From: JAGDMJ01 sp963809695
GTDB taxonomy: Bacteria; Bacteroidota; Ignavibacteria; UBA10030; UBA6906
DNA: 64,000 bases
Reading direction: 5' to 3'
NCBI GenBank assembly: GCA_963809695.1
Contig: CAWEKI010000004.1
Span: forward strand, 1-64,000
A program made the translations under genes and the position numbers. Numbering within the stretch: position 1 is the first letter of the stretch; every line of letters begins with the position of its first letter. A model generated the notes under the pieces. It was not told the DNA's origin and ran no database searches. It worked only from the letters and a program-made list of their open reading frames with translations. Of the stretch, positions 1-9,258 are shown in pieces.

Positions 1-15
1 ATCCCACCCTCTCCG

Positions 16-60
16 CGAAGGCCCCGCTTCCAAAGATCACACGTGGAAGCGGGGCCTTCG
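16..60. terminator. Strong GC-rich hairpin, probable terminator
   Basis: A perfect 17-bp inverted repeat (16-32 with 44-60) encloses an 11-base loop. The stem is GC-rich and is followed on the plus strand by AT-rich sequence but no clean T-run. It probably ends a gene lying left of the window. The direction cannot be decided from the window alone. Confidence 0.6.
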
Positions 61-68
61 AATTATCG

Positions 69-91
69 ATTATCCATCATTGATGGATAAT
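69..91. repeat. 11-bp AT-rich inverted repeat
   Basis: Arms 69-79 and 81-91 are perfect reverse complements around a single base. It sits just after the hairpin at 16-60. It could be an operator-like palindrome or part of the termination region. Positions 92-298 hold no gene that I can support. Confidence 0.4.
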
Positions 92-298
92 TGATCATCA
101 TGTGACAATTTTGCCTGCATGGTCCGCCGCGGTCGGGCGGCCGGCAGGGAGAATATTGCTCAACCTAAAGAAACAATTTGCCCCAGACAATTCTTCCACC
201 TTTCGCTTACTGCTTTTGTTGTTTCTCTCGTACACACTATCCCACAGCTGCGGGGTTGAACTTTCCCATCGAGTATTGAGGTCAGGACACATTCCCCC

Positions 299-327
299 TT
301 GCGTTCAAGTGAGTGATGCGCTACATT
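299..327 (+). promoter_or_regulatory. Predicted promoter of the 359-1243 gene
   Basis: TTGCGT, 17 bases, TACATT. The predicted start of transcription is near 334, and a GAGGAG ribosome site at 344-349 precedes the ATG at 359. It matches the TTG-N17-TAtatT pattern seen elsewhere in the window. Confidence 0.45.
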
Positions 328-358
328 GTTGCCATTACGTCCCGAGGAGAATCCGCTC

Positions 359-1243
359 ATGTTTCTGAACCATTTACGTCCACAGCTGCTGTTTGTACTT
401 TCAATCATCAGCGCAGGTGCGCTTCTTATCCCCGTAGGAACTCCGACATTCGCTCAATCGTCAGGAGCCTCCGGTTCAATGTTCAGCTTTCTCACTGAAG
501 GAAATTTCGACCCGATCATTGAAGGGTCATACGGGTACGGACTCTTCGACCACAAACTCTTCTCTGCAGACCTGCCTACGGCGGGCGTGGCGGAACTCAA
601 GCTCGGATTCCGTGAAGTCAAGCGGTTCAAGAGCTGGGGAAAAAAGCTCGACGAACGGTTTCTCCTGGGTGGCTATGCAAGCTCGAACGTCCCTCCGGGA
701 AAAACCGGAACCGGGGGGCTGTCTGGAGAATGGTGGCGGGCAGGCGTCGGCCAGCGGTCTGGCTACGGGTGGGACATCGGGAACCAGGCTGTGATTCCCT
801 TTCATCAGTACTCCTTCAACTACACCGGAATGAAATTCAAGAACACGGCATCACTCACGCCTGAAGACACCTCTCTGGTGAACCGTGTGATGGGAAACGG
901 GCGGCTCTCCATGTCGACCGAGGGGGGCGCCACCGTGGAACTCTTCTCTACTCTGAGCGCATCCGCCGGGTATGAGGCATCGGTAGTCTATACACGACTG
1001 GTCTTCCCCCAGTGGATCTGCAGTTATCTCCTGCTCGGGTCGTCCGTGGCCATCATGTCGAACTTTGCCGACGAAATCGTGGCCACAAGTCCTTTGTTGG
1101 GACCGATCATCTATTTTGTGCTCCGGAATGCGGTTGCTTACGGTTTCTTTTATGCATTCCGCGGTCAAATGAACTGGCCGTTTCCCTCAGAGACCCCTTT
1201 CATGACACATAACTTTAAGATCGACGTCAGTCTGAGGTTTTGA
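359..1243 (+). CDS. Exported, probably outer-membrane protein of unknown function
   Basis: A 294-residue protein that I do not recognise. The ATG at 359 is preferred over the upstream ATG at 326 because GAGGAG lies nine bases before it and because translation then begins directly with a signal peptide (hydrophobic stretch at residues 8-32, cleavage expected after an Ala-Gln pair). The mature part is rich in Gly, Tyr and aromatic residues. It ends in a short strand finishing with Phe, as many outer-membrane beta-barrels do. Residues around 210-265 contain two more hydrophobic stretches, so an inner-membrane or mixed location is not excluded. It is transcribed alone, convergent with the lipoprotein gene at 1420-1872. 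Confidence 0.7.
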   Translation: MFLNHLRPQLLFVLSIISAGALLIPVGTPTFAQSSGASGSMFSFLTEGNFDPIIEGSYGYGLFDHKLFSADLPTAGVAELKLGFREVKRFKSWGKKLDERFLLGGYASSNVPPGKTGTGGLSGEWWRAGVGQRSGYGWDIGNQAVIPFHQYSFNYTGMKFKNTASLTPEDTSLVNRVMGNGRLSMSTEGGATVELFSTLSASAGYEASVVYTRLVFPQWICSYLLLGSSVAIMSNFADEIVATSPLLGPIIYFVLRNAVAYGFFYAFRGQMNWPFPSETPFMTHNFKIDVSLRF

Positions 1244-1419
1244 CAACGAGGGTTCGTGGATGGTATGATCCTTCAACAATATCTTCCCGCAGGGGCGCAG
1301 GAGCCCGCCAGGAAACCCCGAAAGGATCCACAGATGTATCGTGATGAACAGGGAAGGGCACAGCGTGGGAATGATGACATGCTGTCGCAGACATCCTTGC
1401 TCCGTGTGTTTACCTCACT

Positions 1420-1872
1420 CTATTTGCTCATCCAGCCCACGACTCGGAGATCGGAGAGTCTGATGAGCGTCCGGGGATCAGAGGTCCGGAATGTCAACGC
1501 GCAGAACGCAGGCTTGGAGATGTCAGACACTTTCACAATGAGCGAGACATTCTTTTGCATGGCAACCATGGAATCCCGCAGGCAGGTCGCCGGTCCAATC
1601 TTGAGAAGGATCTCGTCAAACGGCACGTCGGCCGACAACCGTGTCGCGCTGAAGCTGAACCGGAGGCTGTCATACGGAAGAAAGTTGTAGTACGAGCCCA
1701 CACGGACGATCTTCGAGCTGGTCAGCGTGCATGTCTCATCACTGAAGCTGTCAATCAACACAACCTGTACCGAAGTGAACGAACGGACATCGTCAGGCCC
1801 GGATACGTTCGCCCGCCCGCAGCCATAGCACAACACGGCTGCAATGCACGTGACAAGTGTCTTTAACGCCAT
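1420..1872 (-). CDS. Small putative lipoprotein of unknown function
   Basis: A 150-residue protein. A short hydrophobic leader ends in Leu-Cys-Tyr-Gly-Cys (last Cys about residue 18), a non-canonical lipobox of the relaxed type common in Bacteroidota, so a lipoprotein is likely. No domain is recognised in the rest. An excellent AGGAGGT ribosome site lies six bases before the ATG, and a TTGACA-N17-TATCAT promoter lies upstream on the same strand, which supports a real gene rather than the overlapping plus-strand open frames. It is transcribed towards, and ends 176 bases from, the outer-membrane protein gene. Its function cannot be inferred from the neighbours. Confidence 0.7.
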   Translation of the reverse strand: MALKTLVTCIAAVLCYGCGRANVSGPDDVRSFTSVQVVLIDSFSDETCTLTSSKIVRVGSYYNFLPYDSLRFSFSATRLSADVPFDEILLKIGPATCLRDSMVAMQKNVSLIVKVSDISKPAFCALTFRTSDPRTLIRLSDLRVVGWMSK

Positions 1873-1940
1873 GAGACCTCCTGCTCACCAAGGGTACAGC
1901 ATTATCGCCTGTTGCAGGCTCAACACTCTGTTCTGGGCTT

Positions 1941-1969
1941 ATGATAGATCATCATCAGGTCATTGTCAA
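1941..1969 (-). promoter_or_regulatory. Promoter of the 1420-1872 lipoprotein gene
   Basis: On the minus strand: TTGACA (1969-1964), 17 bases, TATCAT (1946-1941). The predicted transcription start is about 60 bases before the ATG. It is one of the closest matches to the window-wide pattern. Confidence 0.6.
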
Positions 1970-2180
1970 TACACACCTGCCAAGAATCTCTTAGGAATTT
2001 CAGGAAGTTGTCGTGCAGGAGAGTTCCTTTGGATATATGACTCGTCGTGAGGGTCCGCGTCGGTGTATAGCCCGTGCTCATGCATTGGGATTCTTCCTTT
2101 GGATCTCGTCCCCACGGAAACGAGGAAGGGTGAAGCCTGTCTCGTGTGCTGCATCATTTTGACCTCACCATAAGCCAGCC

Positions 2181-2209
2181 TTGATTCTTGACTCCCAGAA
2201 CGGTATCTT
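2181..2209 (+). promoter_or_regulatory. Predicted promoter of the first glycan operon
   Basis: TTGATT (2181-2186), 17 bases, TATCTT (2204-2209). The first gene downstream on this strand is the flippase at 2588, which would leave a leader of about 370 bases. Confidence 0.45.
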
Positions 2210-2587
2210 AAAGCGTTGAAAATGCTATAGTTGGGAAAGAAGCCGCAAGACCGGCTTCTAATGCCGCTCCAACTTTCAATTGCAGCGAATTCTCGGACAG
2301 AGTTCGTTGTTGGAGCGAGCACTGTGCCCCGTCGTTTATAGGAAATGATAGTTGGTGGGGCACTAGTAAGGTCAGTTGCTTCTGTTGGAAACAAGCCAGA
2401 ATGCCCGTTTTCTGCAGCGTTCGTTCTGAGCGCCCGCGGGAGCGAATCTTCCATCGATTGCCACACGTTCTTTTCCCGGTTTTGGATCACCGTTCCTGAG
2501 ATCGACGCTTGAATTGCCCGCATGCATGTGCGGATGAATACAGGCGCACCGGGGAGATGGGCAAGCAAAAAGGGGTAACGCCTGCAG
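2210..2587 (+). other. Long gene-free leader with inverted repeats
   Basis: This gap before the flippase holds no convincing gene. It contains a 9-bp inverted repeat (2265-2273 with 2309-2317), a 7-bp GC stem (2324-2330 with 2357-2363), and a 6-bp stem just before the start codon (near 2540 and 2580). The arrangement is compatible with a structured 5' leader, but I recognise no known riboswitch class. Confidence 0.3.
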
Positions 2588-4123
2588 ATGACTCGTGCCA
2601 GGGCTACGGCGGAGGGGTACCTGTGGAACCACACAGGGAAGGTGCTCGAGTATCTTCTCCTCTTTCTTACGACGGTCATCATTGCCCGGGGACTGGGCGT
2701 TGAGGCAAACGGGATCTATGCCGCGCTCGTAAGCGTCGCCCAGCTTCTGGTGGTCCTCAGCTCTCTGAGCCTGGAATCCTCTCTCAATCGTTTCATTCCC
2801 CAACTCGAAGCAACAGACCTTGGAACAGGCGGCGCACGTCTGCGGTTCTTGCTCAGGCGAGTGCTCCTGGTCAGAGGCGCGCTGCTTGTTGCGGTGGTCG
2901 GTCTTGCATTTTTCGTCGCGAAATTGTCCTGGATAGCGCTTCCTAATGCCATCGCCCGTTATTTCTGGCTCCTGGCAGGGTATGCTGCAGTGCGCTCGTT
3001 CGTCCAGCTCCTGAGCATGATCTTCGTAGCCCAACTTCGCACTGCGCCTCTAGCTCGAATCGCAGTAGCAGTCCGGGTGATCGAGTTGGCAGGCATCGCA
3101 TGGATGATGACGACGGGGATGACGGTGGACTCGGTGATGCTCTTTCTCATCTCGACCGGACTGTTGCAGGTTGGATTGTGCTTCTACGTCGGCCGTTCTG
3201 ATTTTGCGGGAGAGGTTCAGCCGCATTCCTTAAAACCCGTCTATGCCTTTGGCGCTATCTACTGGACAAATACCATCCTTGACTACTTTCTTGGACGCCA
3301 GGGAGACGTGCTCTTCCTTTCCACGCTTCTTCCGTCCCCCGTGCCGTCCTCCATGTATAATGTCGCATTCTCGGTGGTATTGATGGCCACTCAGGGATTG
3401 ACACTGGGCCTGGGAGGAATAACGCTCTCTACGTTCTCGCGCCTTGCTGTTACTTCGCCGGAGATGCTGGACCGATTCTATGCTTTCCTGGTTCGGGTCG
3501 TGTCCATCATGGTTGTGCCGGTCCTGGTTTTTATCTTCTTCAATGCCAGTCCGATCATTACCCTTCTCTTCTCCCATGATTTTGCGGGCGCTGCCATTCT
3601 CGTGCAGGGGATGGTGCTCTTTCGCGTCATCGCGAGGCTCTTTGCTGGTTCTGAAAACGGGGAGTACCTGCTTGCCAGGGGGCAGCCATTCAGTGTGGTG
3701 CGGATCGGAATCGTAGGTGCTGCGGCGAATATTGTTCTGGACCTGTTGCTCATCCCACGGTATTTTGCTTTTGGGGCTGTCATTGGCAGCGGGTGCGCCA
3801 ACCTACTGGTCAATCTCCTTGGCTCGCTTTTTGTCCGTAAACAGGCCGGTGGCCCGGTGATACAATGGGGTTTCTGGGGATTGGTAACAATGTCCGCGAT
3901 CGTTGCCGGGATCGCTACCTCTTACCTCCTTCCCGGTGGAGGAGGGCTTCTGCTCTTCGTGCGGGGGGCGGCGTTCGGCGGGTTGACTGCTCTTTTCCTG
4001 TATGTGGCGAAGCCTTTTCCAGCCCGGGATATCGCGTGGGTCACAAAGATCAACAAATCCGTGGCTCGTGTATTCAGCCAATTCACGCGGCAGTCAGCTG
4101 ATAGAATGATTCAAGTCTCATAG
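2588..4123 (+). CDS. Polysaccharide flippase (Wzx/MATE-like membrane protein)
   Basis: A 511-residue polytopic membrane protein with roughly 12-14 hydrophobic segments. It has the typical opening of Wzx-type exporters: a short charged N-terminus, then a first helix ending in an IIARGLG-like motif near residue 35. The family moves lipid-linked oligosaccharide units from the cytoplasmic to the periplasmic face of the inner membrane. The length is normal. The ATG at 2588 places the first helix correctly; the only upstream purine stretch (AAGGGG) is about 13 bases away, so the start is moderately sure. It is the first gene of an operon of five glycosyltransferase genes and one peptidase gene, consistent with export of a surface glycan. 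Confidence 0.85.
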   Translation: MTRARATAEGYLWNHTGKVLEYLLLFLTTVIIARGLGVEANGIYAALVSVAQLLVVLSSLSLESSLNRFIPQLEATDLGTGGARLRFLLRRVLLVRGALLVAVVGLAFFVAKLSWIALPNAIARYFWLLAGYAAVRSFVQLLSMIFVAQLRTAPLARIAVAVRVIELAGIAWMMTTGMTVDSVMLFLISTGLLQVGLCFYVGRSDFAGEVQPHSLKPVYAFGAIYWTNTILDYFLGRQGDVLFLSTLLPSPVPSSMYNVAFSVVLMATQGLTLGLGGITLSTFSRLAVTSPEMLDRFYAFLVRVVSIMVVPVLVFIFFNASPIITLLFSHDFAGAAILVQGMVLFRVIARLFAGSENGEYLLARGQPFSVVRIGIVGAAANIVLDLLLIPRYFAFGAVIGSGCANLLVNLLGSLFVRKQAGGPVIQWGFWGLVTMSAIVAGIATSYLLPGGGGLLLFVRGAAFGGLTALFLYVAKPFPARDIAWVTKINKSVARVFSQFTRQSADRMIQVS

Positions 4124-4136
4124 TGAGCGAAGCAGC

Positions 4137-5270
4137 ATGCGCATTGGCTTGGAGACTCTCAGTTGTGATCCCAGGACTGGCATTGGCCGAATCGCCCGTG
4201 CTCTTGCGAACGCGTTTAGCCAGCGCGGTCATGAAGTGCACATCATTGCACATGATCCCGGACCGCCTGATGTGCGCACCCACGCGCACCGCGTGATGGG
4301 TTTTCCCCGCTCGAAGGCGCTCAGCAAGATTCTCTTTCGAATCGACGAACAGAGGTGCCTGCGCACGTTGAGTTGCGACATCACGTATTCCTTTGGCATC
4401 GGCCGGAGGGCTGACGTTGTTGCGGCTCAGAGCTGTCACCGTGCAGGAATGGAGATTCTCAAGTCGCACTCCCTTGCCCCGTGGGAGCGGCCAAACTGGG
4501 GATTGTACGACATGGTCTCCCTGAACGATGAGAAGGCGCTTCTTACATCGAAGAGGACGAAACGCATTATCGCATGTTCCAATCTCGTGAAGAACCAGAT
4601 TATCCAGTACTATGGTGTTGAACCCGGGCGCATTGTTGTCATTCCGAACGGTGTTTCGCTTCATGGGGGGGATAGATCCGGGGAGTTTTTGGCGTCGCTG
4701 CGGAAGCAGTGGGGCATCGCCGAGGAAGAAAGAGTACTCCTCTTCACGGGCAACGAGTTTTCACGGAAAGGACTCAAATCGGTGCTGGAAGCAATGGCGA
4801 AGCTTGACATGCCGAACCTGCGCCTGGTGGTAGCGGGACGTGGAAATATCCGCCCCTATGAACGATTAGCGGAAGCGCTTCGCCTTGCCGGAAGAGTGAC
4901 GTTTCTCGGCAGCGTGGAGAACCCGGATAGATTGTTCGGCGTCGCCGATCTTTTCGTGTTTCCTACACTTTACGAGCCATTTGGAATGGTTGTGCTTGAG
5001 GCCATGGCTGCAGGGGTGCCCGTGATCACGTCGAAGAGCTGCGGAGCGGTCGAGGGCATGACCCAGGGGTTCCATGGGATATTTCTGGATGACCCAACAT
5101 CGGCAGCCGAAGTTGCGGATGGGATCCGCAGGCTGCTTGCCGACGAAAATCTCCGGAACAAGTTGTCCGTAGAGGGGCGCAACAAAGCCAGCGAATTTCG
5201 GTGGGATGCAATTGCGGCCAGGACCCTTGAGGTGCTCGAACGTGCCCGCATGGAGCGCCTGAACTCATGA
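4137..5270 (+). CDS. Glycosyltransferase family 4
   Basis: A 377-residue GT-B fold retaining glycosyltransferase. The C-terminal half carries the GT4 signature: a PNGV motif near residue 175, a FTGNEFSRKG-type sugar-nucleotide loop near 205, and the EX7E motif at about 280-288 (YEPFGMVVLEAMAAGVPV). It probably adds a sugar from a nucleotide donor to the lipid-linked precursor at the cytoplasmic face. The exact donor and acceptor cannot be read. It starts 13 bases after the flippase and overlaps the next gene by four bases (ATGA), so the genes are translationally coupled. Confidence 0.88.
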   Translation: MRIGLETLSCDPRTGIGRIARALANAFSQRGHEVHIIAHDPGPPDVRTHAHRVMGFPRSKALSKILFRIDEQRCLRTLSCDITYSFGIGRRADVVAAQSCHRAGMEILKSHSLAPWERPNWGLYDMVSLNDEKALLTSKRTKRIIACSNLVKNQIIQYYGVEPGRIVVIPNGVSLHGGDRSGEFLASLRKQWGIAEEERVLLFTGNEFSRKGLKSVLEAMAKLDMPNLRLVVAGRGNIRPYERLAEALRLAGRVTFLGSVENPDRLFGVADLFVFPTLYEPFGMVVLEAMAAGVPVITSKSCGAVEGMTQGFHGIFLDDPTSAAEVADGIRRLLADENLRNKLSVEGRNKASEFRWDAIAARTLEVLERARMERLNS

Positions 5271-6211
5271 CCGAAACCATCCGGACAGAGGCTGATCAGG
5301 CCGTGACAGGACTCCTTGCTGTGGTTATTTTGAACTGGAACGGGGGAGAACAGATAAAGCAGTGTGTGAGTGCTGTCATGGCATCGGATGGGATGGACCC
5401 TTTTCTTGTGATAGTAGATAATGGCTCAACAGACGGGTCGGACATAGGTCTAGCGTCCATCTTGCAGCAGGGGACGATCCTGAAACAGGAAAGGAACATT
5501 GGGGTGGCAGCGGGCTTCAATGTTGGAGTGAGGTGGGCATTACAACATCGTGCCTCGTATATTCTCCTTCTGAACAGTGATGCCTTGGTGACCCCCGGCT
5601 GCATTAAGGAAATGAAGGATGTCCTGGACAGGGCCCCCGATGCTGGAATCGTATCGCCGAGGATTCTGGACGCGAACAACCGGGATCGAATCTGGTTCGA
5701 CGGCGGATTCTTCAATGCGCTGGGCTATCCCGTGCACCGGCGCTTCGGCCGGAAACCGAATGCGGACCACCGTGAGTACGAAGAGGATTTTGCAACGGGG
5801 TGCGCCTTCCTTGCCAGGGCTGAGGTCTACCGTTCCGCCGGGCACTTCGATGAGACATACTTCGCGTATTCGGAGGACGTCGACTTATGCATGAGAGTCA
5901 GCAAACTGGGCTGGCGCATTCTACATGTTCCACAGGCAGTGGCTTGTCACATGCCGTCATCGGCAGTGCTCAGGAATGCGGGCAAATGGTTCCGTGACTA
6001 TTACGTCGCGCGAAATAATCTGTTGCTGTTTCGCCGGCAGCGCCCGGGCATCCGCTGGGCCGGATACCTTCTCTACTACGGCGTTAGGATGATGCTCATT
6101 CCCGCCGCGTATTGTCTTGTGACGGGACAGTTCAGGCGGGTAGGCGCTATGTACGAAGGAGCCCGGGATTTCTTCCATGGCGAGTTCGGTGAGAGAGAGT
6201 GGAGCCGATGA
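5267..6211 (+). CDS. Glycosyltransferase family 2
   Basis: A 314-residue GT-A enzyme of the rhamnosyltransferase-like GT2 group. Visible motifs are VVILNWNGG near residue 20, VDNGSTDGS near 48 (nucleotide binding), LLNSDAL near 105 (the DXD-equivalent), and FDETYFAYSEDVDLCMRV near 200 (acceptor/base region with the conserved ED). A weakly hydrophobic stretch near residue 270 may associate it with the membrane. It overlaps both neighbours by ATGA junctions. It is likely to extend the same glycan as the flanking GT4 enzymes. Confidence 0.88.
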   Translation: MTETIRTEADQAVTGLLAVVILNWNGGEQIKQCVSAVMASDGMDPFLVIVDNGSTDGSDIGLASILQQGTILKQERNIGVAAGFNVGVRWALQHRASYILLLNSDALVTPGCIKEMKDVLDRAPDAGIVSPRILDANNRDRIWFDGGFFNALGYPVHRRFGRKPNADHREYEEDFATGCAFLARAEVYRSAGHFDETYFAYSEDVDLCMRVSKLGWRILHVPQAVACHMPSSAVLRNAGKWFRDYYVARNNLLLFRRQRPGIRWAGYLLYYGVRMMLIPAAYCLVTGQFRRVGAMYEGARDFFHGEFGEREWSR

Positions 6212-7377
6212 ACCAGCGCCCGCGCATACTCGTGGTTGACAATCTCGCCGTGGAGTCTCTGCGGCGCGAGGTGTACCGGGCCATGGGAAAAATGTTCGGA
6301 TGCGACATGCACGTCCTTGTCCCGACAGCATGGAGAGAAACCCGGGAGCAGGTTGCATGCGAACCCGAAGAGGGAGGTCCGATCAACGTCCATTGCAGTC
6401 GAATCGCTTTTGGATTCCGTCATCAACGAGTTTTGTACCTGGACCTTCCCGGGGTAGTACGCAGGGTGCGGCCGCACTTCATTTTGGCAGTTGCACAGCC
6501 TGAAAGCTATGCGGCTGCCGAGGTGTGCATCATCCGGCGCTCCCTGGCGCCCGCAGCCGGGCTCGGGTTCTTTTCGTCCCGGAACATAGATTACCCGCGG
6601 GAGGGGTTCCCCTACAAATTTGGGTTCACACATCGTCTGTGCGATGCCGCAACGCGGAGGTCGTCTCCGGATGTCTGCTTCTATCGGCCTGAGGCGGCAC
6701 GGAAGCTTCTCGCGCCGTATGCGAAACGCCTGGTATATACCCCTCACATCGTCGATTGTACGCTGTTCCACAAGATCGGTCGTGAGGGCTCGGTCGGGCA
6801 AGAGAGACCAGTGGTCATCGGCTATGTGGGGAGGCTGGTGAAAGAAAAAGGAGTCTATGTTCTCCTTGAAGCAATGCGGCATTTGCCTGAAAACGTCAGG
6901 CTCCGAATGGTTGGAACGGGTCCGGAAAAGAAGCTCCTCCGGCAAATGGCCGGGGACTACGACCTTGCCGGGCGTACGGAATTCCATCCGCCGATTCCAT
7001 ACGGGGAGATGCCAGCCATGCTGAACGGGCTGGACGTGCTTGTACTACCTTCGCTCGAAACGAGACATTGGACCGAATTATTCGGCAGAGTGCTGATCGA
7101 AGCGATGGCGTGCGAAGTTCCCATTGTCGCTTCCCGATCTGGTGGAATCCCCGAGGTGCTCGGGGACGCGGGGGTGCTGGTGAATCCCGGCGACAGCCGT
7201 GCTCTTGCGGTTGCTCTTGACCGTCTCTGTCGTGACGCGTCCGTCCGTTGCCAACTTGGGCGAACTGGAAGAGAACGTGCCTTGCGCTGCTTCGACGTGC
7301 CCGTGGTGGCCGAAATTCTGGGGAAGGAGATCATGAATTCAATTGCGGCGATCGCCACGGGAAGGAGCAGAGGATGA
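6208..7377 (+). CDS. Glycosyltransferase family 4
   Basis: A 389-residue GT4 enzyme. I choose ATG 6208 rather than 6199 because it forms the ATGA junction seen throughout this operon and has a GAGAGAGTGGAG purine stretch before it. Motifs are a GYVGRLVKEKG donor-binding segment near residue 210 and an EX7E region near 290 (TELFGRVLIEAMACEVP), followed by a GGIPEV loop. It begins with an unusual 'ILVVDNLAVESLRREVYR' N-terminus rather than the usual glycine-rich start, so the acceptor domain is divergent. The donor sugar is unknown. Confidence 0.86.
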   Translation: MNQRPRILVVDNLAVESLRREVYRAMGKMFGCDMHVLVPTAWRETREQVACEPEEGGPINVHCSRIAFGFRHQRVLYLDLPGVVRRVRPHFILAVAQPESYAAAEVCIIRRSLAPAAGLGFFSSRNIDYPREGFPYKFGFTHRLCDAATRRSSPDVCFYRPEAARKLLAPYAKRLVYTPHIVDCTLFHKIGREGSVGQERPVVIGYVGRLVKEKGVYVLLEAMRHLPENVRLRMVGTGPEKKLLRQMAGDYDLAGRTEFHPPIPYGEMPAMLNGLDVLVLPSLETRHWTELFGRVLIEAMACEVPIVASRSGGIPEVLGDAGVLVNPGDSRALAVALDRLCRDASVRCQLGRTGRERALRCFDVPVVAEILGKEIMNSIAAIATGRSRG

Positions 7378-8510
7378 TTCCCAGGATGGCGATAACCGGG
7401 CTTCGTCTCGCGACTGCTGCACGCAACCGGGAATCAGTCCCACCAAAGGATATCTCATCGGTGGTGCTGGTCGAGTTGACAGGGCTCGGCGACGTCCTTG
7501 CCATGCTGCCCGCCATCCGGGGTTTCCAGGAGCTCTTTCCTTCGGCGAACCTTCACCTCGTCGTGGAAAGCAATCTCATAGAGCTTCTCCAGACGTTCCA
7601 GCTTCCGGTTACCGTCCACGGTGTCGTTCGATCGCGAAGTGCGGTCGGGATCCTCAAGGCAGTCCGGCACGTGCGGCGTCTGCATCCTACGCTCGTATGC
7701 AGCATGAGTCCGCCGCGAAGAAACGCGTTTGTGGCACTCGCAAGCGGGGCGCCCTGCATCGCTGGATATCTTCGATACACCGACTCACTGACACCATATC
7801 TCGTTACGACGCCGGTGGAAGCGTTTGGGGTCAATAGTGTGGGCGGCATGGTTTACGGGCGGGACCACATTTCGGAACGTGCGCTCATGGTGTGCCGCGC
7901 GCTTGGTTGGCACGACCATGTCTCCCCGATCCGCCTGGCTATTGCGCCGCGGGTCGTTGACCGCGTGCGGTCCGATTTGGTGTTCGCCGGAATTGTACTG
8001 CCAAAGGAGTACGTCGTCATTCATCCTTTTGCCGGATGGAGCTACAGACAATGGCCTGCGTCAGCATTTGCTTCGTTAGGGGAGCGCCTGATTGCCGGAT
8101 GTGGCACTACGGTGGTATTCCTTTGGGAGGGGGGAAGGGACGGGAATGTCCAGACATTTTTACAGCGATTTGCAGGCAACCCCCAAGTCCTGTTTGCCTC
8201 CACACTCAAGCTACGCGAGAGCGCTGTACTGATCTCGGGTGCATCACTGTTCATTGGAAACGATTCCGGGCCGCTTCACCTGGCGGCGGTGCTGGGAGTT
8301 CCCACGCTGGGCCTTTTTGGTCCATCCGATCCGTCGCTGACCGCGCCGCATACACTCGCACCTGCATCCTGGCTCTATAAGAGGGTAGAGTGTTCACCCT
8401 GCAACCAACGAAAATGTGTCAGACCCTTCAATCCATGCATGAACGAGATCTCGGTGGAAGAAGTTTTCGCGGCTGCCGTCTCGGTGCAGCGGAGGCTTTC
8501 CCATGCCTGA
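7374..8510 (+). CDS. Glycosyltransferase family 9 (heptosyltransferase-like)
   Basis: A 378-residue protein. The start at 7374 forms an ATGA overlap with the preceding gene and has GAAGGAG upstream; the longer open frame from 7248 is not needed. GT9 features are LTGLGDVLAMLPAIRG near residue 40, HPFAGWSYRQWP near 215, and the family signature GNDSGPLHLAAVLGVPTLGLFG near 295-317. A CSPCNQRKC segment near residue 340 matches the cysteine cluster found at the end of many GT9 proteins. The family transfers heptose or related sugars to lipid A core or comparable acceptors on the cytoplasmic face. Confidence 0.88.
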   Translation: MIPRMAITGLRLATAARNRESVPPKDISSVVLVELTGLGDVLAMLPAIRGFQELFPSANLHLVVESNLIELLQTFQLPVTVHGVVRSRSAVGILKAVRHVRRLHPTLVCSMSPPRRNAFVALASGAPCIAGYLRYTDSLTPYLVTTPVEAFGVNSVGGMVYGRDHISERALMVCRALGWHDHVSPIRLAIAPRVVDRVRSDLVFAGIVLPKEYVVIHPFAGWSYRQWPASAFASLGERLIAGCGTTVVFLWEGGRDGNVQTFLQRFAGNPQVLFASTLKLRESAVLISGASLFIGNDSGPLHLAAVLGVPTLGLFGPSDPSLTAPHTLAPASWLYKRVECSPCNQRKCVRPFNPCMNEISVEEVFAAAVSVQRRLSHA

Positions 8511-9258
8511 AAGCGTTGAAATCCTGGGCGTCCGGGTGGATGCGGTCGATAAGACCGGCCTGCTCACGGAGATTGCGAAGAGAATCGAGGCAGGGAGCCG
8601 TGAGTACCTGGCAAATGTCAATATCAATGCGATCAACATTGCCCAGCAGGATCATGAATTCCGGCAGATACTGAACCGCTCTTCGGTCGTCTACTGCGAT
8701 GGGGAAGGTGTCCGGCTGGGCGCACGGCTTCTCGGCGTCGGACTGCCTCCCAGGATTGTCCTGACCTACTGGATATGGGAGCTGTGCGCTTTCGCAGCCG
8801 AGAAGGGATTTTCAATATTCCTGCTTGGCGGTTCACGGGGTGCCGCCGAAGAGGCTGCATCTGCGATGAACCACAGATTCCCAGGGATCAAAATTGTTGG
8901 GACCCACCACGGGTATTTCAACAAAGAGGGTGATGAAAGTGACCGCGTGGTTGATGTGATCGCAGCGGCACGGCCGAACATTCTTTTCGTCTGTTTTGGA
9001 ATGCCGCTGCAGGAGCATTGGACGCGCCGGAACCTTCAGCGGCTTGCGGCAAATGTGGTTCTGTTTGGCGGCTCCACGATTGAATATGCGGCGGGAAGAA
9101 AGAAACTCGCCCCGTCGTGGATGTCAAGGAATGGCATGGAATGGCTTTACCGCCTCCTGCAGGAACCACGGCGTCTCTGGCGCCGCTATCTCATTGGCAA
9201 CCCATTGTTTCTTCTGAGGGTCTCTATGCAATTGCTTCGTGAGGGAAGGCAGCGATGA
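8503..9258 (+). CDS. WecG/TagA/CpsF-family glycosyltransferase (GT26)
   Basis: A 251-residue protein of normal length for GT26. Signature segments are NVNINAINIAQQD near residue 45, YCDGEGVRLGARLLG near 65-80, LGGSRGAAEEAA near 110, and FVCFGMPLQEHW near 165. The family adds the second sugar (N-acetylmannosamine, its uronate, or glucose-type residues) to an undecaprenyl-diphosphate-linked primer. It overlaps the GT9 gene by eight bases and the downstream C25 peptidase by an ATGA junction. It probably acts early in the glycan that the flippase exports. Confidence 0.9.
   Translation: MPESVEILGVRVDAVDKTGLLTEIAKRIEAGSREYLANVNINAINIAQQDHEFRQILNRSSVVYCDGEGVRLGARLLGVGLPPRIVLTYWIWELCAFAAEKGFSIFLLGGSRGAAEEAASAMNHRFPGIKIVGTHHGYFNKEGDESDRVVDVIAAARPNILFVCFGMPLQEHWTRRNLQRLAANVVLFGGSTIEYAAGRKKLAPSWMSRNGMEWLYRLLQEPRRLWRRYLIGNPLFLLRVSMQLLREGRQR

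Noticed and set aside
1256..1690. 144-codon plus-strand open frame
   Set aside because: It lies opposite the lipoprotein gene, which has the better ribosome site, promoter and leader peptide.
1966..2682. 238-codon open frame on the minus strand
   Set aside because: No recognisable domain, low-complexity basic composition, and it overlaps promoter-like sequence and the start of the flippase gene.
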